Shown here: positions 56,211-64,000 of the stretch, one piece after another
How positions within the stretch are numbered: position 1 is the first letter of the stretch
Layout of the letters: the number at the start of each line of letters is the position of its first letter
The notes under the pieces: generated by a model
What the model was told of the DNA's origin: nothing
Database searches by the model: none
What the model saw: only the letters and a program-made list of their open reading frames with translations
DNA from: Penicillium oxalicum
Lineage: Eukaryota; Ascomycota; Eurotiomycetes; Eurotiales; Aspergillaceae
DNA: 64,000 nt
Direction: 5' to 3'
Assembly: GCF_001723175.1 (NCBI RefSeq)
Contig: NC_064654.1
Coordinates: forward strand, 806,001 to 870,000
Translations under genes and position numbers: made by a program

Positions 56211-59093
56211 TCGCAAGCCGGTGACAGGCACCGCTGTACCGAAAAAAAAATTAAGAAAAAAAAAACGTGGCCGCAGATAGACATGTCAGATTTGCGGAGC
56301 GGCGGCCATGGGTAACCATTGATTTCAATCGTTCAGGATCTTCCCGTCACCAGAGTTGAGAAAAGTAGAGAGAGGAGGCGCGTTCCTTTTTTTCCTTATC
56401 CATCCGTTAGATTGTTAGATACCGGCGCTTGCGTGCATTCTCGACATGCACGGAGAAGGAATGACACTAGATTTCAAAGTCGACAGCCTCGATACTGGAC
56501 AAGGTCGGTAAATGTGGGATAGTTGGTGGATAGGTTATTGAAGAGTGTAATCATGTGAAGCCGTGCATTGAGACAGGCACAGACACGGCGATAGTAGCAC
56601 TCCAATTTGAGATGGCCATACGGGCGACGACGGGAACAGCCGCGCTTCATCATAGACTGATTGGTGGGTTGACAGTCCCCAAGACGATTTCAGTTGAGGG
56701 CCGCGTGACTGGCAGGTGGTGATTGGCGGGTTCTAGGGAGCAAAGTTCGAGAGATCTCACACTGGGACGTGAAGAAGCGTGAAAACTCTGCCTTCTCAAG
56801 TTTACGCCAAACCCCTTCTGCACCACGGCACCTTCCTCCCCACACGAACCCACCAGGGTTACCAGGCTCGCGGAATGTCTGCAAAAGCAGTCGGATCCTT
56901 TCCTCGGAGCTGTCTCGGAGGGAGAACCCATCGTCCAGGGCTTCCGAGCCAGATACGGCACTTTCTGCCGCCCTATGAGTTGGAAGAGCCTCATGCACCC
57001 TGACCGGACAGGTAATCGTCGTGGGCAGAGCAACACAGGTAGAGACAACACACGCGGTGTCAACGGCAGATTCCTGGAGGTTCCGGCAAGCCGAACCATG
57101 TCCTCGCGATGGACTGCCCAATGAGTCGAGCGGGAGTGTGTCCCGCCTGTCAGTCTAACGCCCGGGCGACTGACCGTTCAAGCTTGACGGAGTCGGTGGT
57201 TTGCCCCGGTCCAAGGGGACCACTCGCGGGAGTGATCAGACACCCATGTGTCTCACTTTTGCCGCCGCTAGTTCCCTAGAGCTTCTTGCCCAAAGGGGGT
57301 CGTCCATTTGAGGACCCGACCAAACCTGGGGTCCCCAATGATGGAGGGGGAGTGTGGTTGCGGGGCTGAGGCTTGAGAAAGTTTGAAGCCGCTGTTGAAA
57401 TGAAAGGGTTTCAGTCGAGAGGTGAGAGAGGCATCAAAAGGCAAGCGGATTCCGGAGCATGTGACCTGCCCATAGACGTCTGTATCTCCTTTTCCTGTGG
57501 GCCGAGTCTCTGCTCGGCGCGAAGTGAAATGACGTACGGATTCTTGCGAGGCATATCTTCCAAAGCATCAATCAATCAATTTTTGAGGATTTGAGAAGAA
57601 AAAAATGACATGATGGGGGAAGAGCCGACAAAGTGAAAGACTGGAAGGTATGAGGGCAACACACAGCTATACTACCATGCGCTGCAAATCTCAACACAAA
57701 GTGCGAAGCCCAATCAGACCCAGTCGGATCAATTCCGGGAAGCTATGTCGGTAAGCGAGATGATCTAGTCCAAAGATTTCCCGGGGATGCACAGGACCGT
57801 TCTTCTTGAACTCGCAGACCTGATAACCGAGGTATGGTGGTAACTTTTAAGGTTCCTTGTCCCTCGGTGACGATTGTTCCACCATGGCAGGTGTCTCATC
57901 CACAAATGCGGCCCATGCTGTACCATTCGACTCGTTGAATGTAGATCATTCGTTCACTTGAGAGATGCGGGAGCTATGTAGACAATATTGTGTGCATATG
58001 TAAGTTGCGATCAGGGCTGACAAGTACTTCACCTCAAGAGATCAGATTCATCACGGTGAAACGAAATGCCGACCCCAGCATGTATGGACCATGATCATTG
58101 CGCGTACATGCTAGTTCGAGGACCAGTATTGTCCACCCACGATCACACACACCCACTCGAGGACGTGAGATTGCGAGCATCGACTACAAAGGGCGAATTA
58201 GGTTATGCATGTAATACCTACCCCCCTCGCCTTCTTGTCACCCACCTATAAACATCAACCACGCATGGAGCCTGTTAAACTACATCGGGGCTTGATGACG
58301 CTAATTCCGATTCAGGCTACGTGGTGGTGGTGCCCGCAACAAGATCTGGCTCGTCAGCTGGCGGTCGCGACTCTCCGGGCTCTATAGAAGGGTGCGGAAA
58401 TGTAGGTTCACCTGATCGCTGGCTCTCGAGGATAGCACCAGCAATTTGAATCTGGTTCGATCCAGGTCCGAACGGTCAGATTTACTCCAGATACTACTAC
58501 TAATCCAGGAGACGGCGCAAAGGAAGGAAGGATTCGTCAATGTACTCAGTACCGTAAGGCCAGGCCAGGCAGGATGCGGCAAAATCCGGGGCCCATCGAG
58601 ATGGAGCTTCCCTCCGTCCATCAGTAGCTTGAGTGCCGGTTACCGATAAAGGTAGTGAACGGTGATCCATATCTCTCTCAGTCAGCTGCGGCCGAGGCAG
58701 TTAAGACATTGATCGTTCCAAGGTCATCTTCCACCTTTGTACCCTACCACTGACTGACGGCACTGTCAACGCGAGCAGCAAGTGACCTGTTCCACGTGAA
58801 CCAGGCCCGTGACTCACCGCCTCGTGTGATTGTATCTTTACGGTAACGTCAGCGGGGGCTACCTTTCGGTCATCCTCCTTCTCCTCCCCCTTCTGCTATC
58901 TGACGACTTTACTCTTCCATCGATCATCGACTTTCGGCGCCCAACTCTCGATCTTCATCCAGAGCTTGCAGATTTCACCTCTCTTCTGCATCCCTGATCT
59001 CCGTTCAGCTACAACACGCCTTCCGGCTCTCTCTCTCCTCATCTCGCTCCGCATCCAGACCCGCTTTACTTATCAGCTTATCAATCCATCACC
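56211..59093. other. Intergenic region before atg8, about 2.9 kb
   Basis: No gene I can support. At 56650-57121 all of several frames are open for 70-150 codons, including an uncapped plus frame ending SSRWTAQ, but none shows a domain. The last 300 bases before 59094 are CT-rich, like the atg8 leader. Moderately GC-rich throughout. Confidence 0.45.
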
Positions 59094-59724
<631 letters not shown>

Positions 59725-61449
59725 GGGCTCATTGCATCCTTCTTGACTTGTCGCCTGATCCTCGTATTATGATGCCGTAATGGGAAGTATGGGTTTTCTT
59801 TGCGGGGGCCTCAGTGGCTCCGGCGGGATAAGCAATACTCCCAGAATGTCTCTCTCGTCCTTTTCCGTTCCACTTGGGCATGGGGCGTTTTTGGGTGTTT
59901 CGTATATGACTTGTTTCTCTCCTTTTTTTTTTTCTTAATTTGAGTTCATCTAGGCTTGGTCGTATCTGCCTGCGGGCTTTTCTGTCCCCAGGAAGTCGGT
60001 GGAAATTCACAGCTAGTCCTCGATAGCTTCAAATCGACATGTCGCTCATGAAGTATAGATCCAATTTGCGTTGGCATTCTCGCATGCCGAATTTTCGTGT
60101 GCAGAAGTTTGACACCTACCAAGTTGGTATGCCGGCCCATGTGTTTGTGCCGACACTGTGCTTGTGTGCTGTCCCCCTTGCGCAGAAAACAAGAAAAAAA
60201 AGGGCAAGAATGAGAAAGCCTCAGGTTCGAGGCCACCATCCTTAGCTTAGACATTACCACCTAGCGTTCCATCCAGTTTCTTCACAGAGAAAACTTATGA
60301 CGGGCTGAGCCGTATGGATGGACCCCATGCTGTAACTGAGTGCGATCGATGGGTCTCATCGCCCTTGTACTTTCATACCTTTTTGTCGGGCAGGGCTCGA
60401 AAGAGTATTGATCTGGATTGCATCTCATCCGAGCTAGCGGTGGAAGTTAAAAGGTTCGAGTGATAATTTCCAGTAACGCTCAGCACCCTGTTAACACATT
60501 CCCAAGGCAGATCAGATTGATGTAATGTGCTCTCTTTGTCCTTGAAACGAGGGATCGAGCTCTCGGCTCGAGTGAGTAGCAGCGGTGAGGTCGGTGTTTA
60601 TCCCCGGGTGTGACTGAATTTGAACGGTGGAAATTGGGTATGTAAGTTGCATACTACTTTGGGGTTCTATTCACCGTGAAGCATGAGTGATGGAATCATT
60701 AATATGGAATGGACGAGGTATGTATGTATTTCTCTCCCGATATCTCAAGGGGGAAAGACTAGTATCACTCTTGTTTATGGAAGAAATGTAGCCGAGGCCG
60801 AAGAGATGGGAGATCAAGTAGGAGTATTAGTACAGCATTACGGTAGGTCAGTACCTACTACATAATTGCTGTAGTAGGATGTTTCAATATTCATGGTATG
60901 TATATGTATCTTGGTCTTGTGTGTGTTGTATTTGACTGTGGGGATTTTGTAGAAAAGGTAGGTAGGTTATACGTCAAGAACATGAGAGTCTGAAGAATGG
61001 CCGTCGAGAATGGTAGAACCTTCATGTTGGTTGAAAAAGCCCCCCCCAAAATGCATGCTTTTTCACACCATCATATCAATGATGGGTATATCACCGACTC
61101 AGCCTCCATAATTCCAGGCAGCATTAACCTGGTCAGGAATCAGATACAGATGGGAGTTGGACGAATGCGGATATTTCATGCCCAGGAAACGCACAACAAC
61201 TAACCCAGTGTACAGAGTAAAGAGCACATCGGGACGCTCATCGAATAGCGGTAGAATTCCAGGAACCACATCCGGTAATTCAGATGTCTCAACATGATTG
61301 CATGTTCACTACCATTAGATTAAGCCTCTCTCTCTCTCTTCAAGGAATATAAGAGACACGAAAGCAACGCAAAAGTACATAGAAAGGCCTTCCTTCCAAT
61401 CCCCCAGGGCTAAACCAAAAACAAACTTCCACTAGGCTTCGAAACTATC
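59725..61449. other. Convergent interval atg8 / conserved unknown gene
   Basis: About 1.7 kb with the presumed atg8 3' UTR. No conserved ORF, tRNA or strong repeat seen. A few TACCTACTACA-type GTAC-containing stretches near 60840-60960. Confidence 0.5.
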
Positions 61450-62139
61450 TCATTTCTTCTCACCACCCCCCATAATTCCCTTGACACCAGGGATATTGCC
61501 TATCGTGGCATTCGACGCGGACTCCGCACCCGATGCCAGCCCCGAGCCAACATTACCCGCACCCTCTTTGCTCTTCTCCCATACTCCAGATGCAGGACCG
61601 GCGTAGGACCCAGATTCATCTTTGCCGTTGCGCTCGGCACGGTTGATGCCTTCCTTGGAGACGAACTGTCCCACGGGCTTTAGGAGTCCGTTCTCACCGA
61701 GTTGGTTGCCAATGAGATTGTTGGTGTCATCTTGGAGCTGGTCTACTTGGTTGATACCAGTGACTTTGGTGTTGGAGAGGGTATCTAATAGAAACGAGCG
61801 AAGAACGGAAGGAAAAGGAAGGTTAGCCTTGGGGGAATTCTTCCATGTGAGTTCAAAGGGAGAAAGGTTGCGTAGATGCCAGGAACCTTATAGTTCATAG
61901 TTCAACTCTGGAGGGTGTGAGAGTTGGTGTGGAAACATACCCTTTGTGGCATACGAAGCCTTGTTGTCACCTTTGCCAAACCACTTCAGGTATTGGTCTT
62001 CCATCCAGGGCATCCATTTCTCATATTGATCATTGTATGTCTCCTTGGCCCACTCGGTGTAGGTTTGTCTCTGCTCCTCGGGCTTTTTGTTGCCGGCGAG
62101 AGGGTTGAAGTTGTTGCTTGAGGAGGATGAGGAACTCAT
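61450..62139 (-). CDS. Conserved ascomycete protein of unknown function (hydrophilic, stress-protein-like)
   Basis: Two exons on the minus strand, 62139-61941 and 61784-61450, give 177 residues. I recognise the pattern FNPLAGNKKPEEQRQTYTEW, YNDQYEKWMPWMEDQYLKWF and DNKASYATKDTLSNTKVTGI from conserved hypothetical proteins of filamentous ascomycetes, but not a function. The second half is hydrophilic, Gly/Ser/Ala-rich (GSYAGPASGVWEKSKEGAGN and on to GIMGGGEKK), with no signal peptide or membrane segment, so probably cytosolic and partly disordered. The junction (G/AT, giving D) keeps frame. Divergent from the ggc1 gene. Confidence 0.8.
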
Positions 62140-63407
62140 TTTGGAAGAAGAAGGACGATCAACCAGGGTAGATGGTAGAGAAAATTTGATAATGAAAATG
62201 ATCTTCAGGTAGACTGAGTGTATGTCAAGTTGAGAAGTTCTGGAGGTTGTTTTTTTTTTTTAATTCATAGATCTACTCAAGCGTGGCTCAGGTGGCCGTG
62301 TGCATCATTTCATATATATATATATACAGTGCCATGTTGACCAGCGAGGCTTAGATGACGTCGGTGGCATGATGACGAGTCATTGCGCTGGTCGAGGACG
62401 TTGGCATTCCAATTAAGTGTGTGCGGACTATCATGACATCGGTGCGGCCAGGATGTGCAGAGCAGTTAATATCGACCAAAGTTTATCGCTGGGACTGATT
62501 GGGTGACGATTGACTGGGAGTGTGGCTGTTGAGGGGAGAGACTGGGTGGTGAGTGGATGCAGGCCGGATGGCTGTGGAGTTTGTGTCGCGTCCATGTGCG
62601 TCGAGTAGAGGTGTGGTTGCCTGAGGCAATAGACTTATTCAAGTGATGCCTGTGGTGGTGGCGGTGATGATGAAGCTGATACTGAGTGCAGAGGCACACT
62701 GCACCGGCCGATGATGCTCATGGCGACATGATGGACTGATATATGTAGCCTGTTGAGTAAGGTCGTTTGGTGATTGGGATTCAGGATACAATATGCGCCG
62801 CAGAGATCCTCCCCATACCCCCCCCCCGACTTTCTCACTGTGCAGCGGGTGAGCACCCGCTAGCGCCTCGTAAGATCCAAACAGTAGAAAGGGAACAGGA
62901 CATGTTTTCCTCTCTAGTATCAATATCACAGTCTATCATGGACAGCTTCAAATGTCTGGTACAAGGTATCCTATGTGTTGTTTTAGGTGATGATGAGATG
63001 CAGTCATGCATGCGTAACGAATCCATTCAACCACAAGTCGAGTCCGGACTGCGTGTTAGAGACCCGCTGGACTTCCGCCAAGGGGCCGGTCTTATCGTCG
63101 ACGGGTGATGACTGGGCTTATCAGTAAGATCAATGGGGAGGTACCTCCCACGCCATCCGACTATGGGAGAGTACTTGACGATGACTCGTGAGCATCCACG
63201 GCTGAGCTCCGACGCCGGATCCCAATGGGGACTAGCGGCCCACCCGAGTCGTTCCGATAAAATTTTCAGGCACATGTTTCCCTTCGTTCCTGGGGAGATC
63301 TCGTGTTTCTTGTACGTCAATTGTCTCTGGGTCCTTTTTTTTTTTGGCTGTTCGCTTCTCTTCCTACCTCTCCATCCCTCATCCTTCACCCGAAAATAAA
63401 CAGCACA
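62140..63407. other. Divergent promoter interval unknown gene / ggc1
   Basis: About 1.27 kb. Holds a short AT repeat (about 62312-62326) and a CRE-like TGACGTCG near 62356. Open frames are short and without domains. Confidence 0.5.
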
Positions 63408-63972
63408 ATGTCTCCTGCTATTGCTCAAGCCGGTGCTGGCGCCGCCTCCAAGGACGCCAAGAAGGAGTCTGCCACCGCTCGTCTGCTTGGTTCTGGTAAG
63501 ATCAACACACGTTCATTCCCGTCAGAGCGCACGCGCGAGAAACGGGGGGAGAAGGAGGGAAGAAAAGATGCAGAATGGCGACAGGTTGAAACAGAGAGAT
63601 ATTCTGTGCACGGTTGCTAATTGCATTGAATTTCCTCAGGCTGTGCTGGTATCGCCGAGCTGATGGTCTTCCATCCCGTATGACTCAATTGATCTCCAAA
63701 AAACACATATCATCGCATCACCTAACCCCTTTACAGGTTGATACCACGGCGAAACGTTTGATGAGCAACCAGACCCGAGTACGTATTCGGTGTGAACAGG
63801 ACGGGGAAGATCGTTGTTTGCGCATGGAATGGGGCGGCTGACTTGAATTGATGCCCAGATCTCCTCCGCGTCCGAGTTCAACAAGGTCGTCTTCCGGGAG
63901 TACGCCGATGCTGCCGTTGGCCGCAAGTTCACTTCCCTGTTCCCCGGTCTGGGATACGCCGCTGGATACAAG
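63408..63972 (+). CDS. ggc1: Mitochondrial GTP/GDP carrier Ggc1 (3' partial)
   Basis: Four exons are visible, 63408-63495, 63640-63677, 63737-63778 and 63859-63972, and the gene runs off the window inside the next intron (GTAAAA at 63973). After a short Ala/Lys-rich start, ATARLLGSGCAGIAELMVFH, the carrier signature half P-x-D in HPVDTTAKRLMSNQTR, and SLFPGLGYAAGYK match Ggc1 (Yhm1/Shm1) of the mitochondrial carrier family. The protein exchanges GTP and GDP across the inner membrane and affects mitochondrial iron balance. The two small exons (38 and 42 bases) each keep frame. Confidence 0.9.
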
Positions 63973-64000
63973 GTAAAAAAATCCCCCCACAATGGCGCGA

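Noticed and set aside
56650..57121. Overlapping open frames on both strands, one uncapped plus frame looking mildly protein-like
   Set aside because: No start codon, domain or splice partner I can support; moderately GC-rich DNA gives open frames by chance.

Overview
The window is nuclear DNA of a filamentous ascomycete, most likely of the order Eurotiales (Aspergillus/Penicillium relatives). The evidence is many short GT-AG introns of about 45-120 bases, compact genes on both strands, dispersed single 5S rRNA genes, and clear fungal proteins (HookA-type dynein adaptor, Mif2/CENP-C, Zn2Cys6 regulator, Atg8). I cannot fix the genus. I see no transposon, CRISPR array, plasmid or viral element.

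Layout. 0-13.5 kb is a compact housekeeping block: the 3' end of a Sae2/CtIP gene, pex16, RNase H2 catalytic subunit, Mif2/CENP-C, two 5S rRNA genes in tandem, tubulin cofactor B, Trm9 tRNA methyltransferase and a Myb-domain protein. 13.5-30.2 kb is a gene desert of about 16.6 kb between two head-to-head genes, with no recognisable protein gene. It is not AT-rich, carries many simple repeats and is enriched in the palindromic hexamer TGTACA. 30.2-64 kb is gene-dense again: a ubiquitin-specific protease, a SWIM-domain Sws1/Shu2 homologue, Rpn8, adenylate kinase, a Gfo/Idh/MocA oxidoreductase, Pcf11, a secreted I9-type inhibitor-like protein, HookA, coproporphyrinogen oxidase, a Zn2Cys6 regulator, a small unknown gene, Atg8, a conserved unknown protein and the 5' part of the mitochondrial GTP/GDP carrier Ggc1.

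The genes do not form one pathway or a secondary-metabolite cluster. Loose themes are genome maintenance (Sae2, RNase H2, Sws1), ubiquitin/proteasome (USP, Rpn8), cytoskeleton and transport (TBCB, HookA) and mitochondrial functions (Hem13, Ggc1).

Oddities. Two conserved genes, tubulin cofactor B and Rpn8, do not read through in one frame even after splicing: one base short and one base over, respectively. There is an uninterrupted run of about 95 C. Two introns of the Trm9 gene are unusually long and carry GA/CT microsatellites. A 10-base micro-exon is needed to read the I9-like gene, and a 21-base one in the oxidoreductase. Intron boundaries were assigned by eye from GT-AG signals, frame continuity and family conservation, so single boundaries may be off by a few bases.
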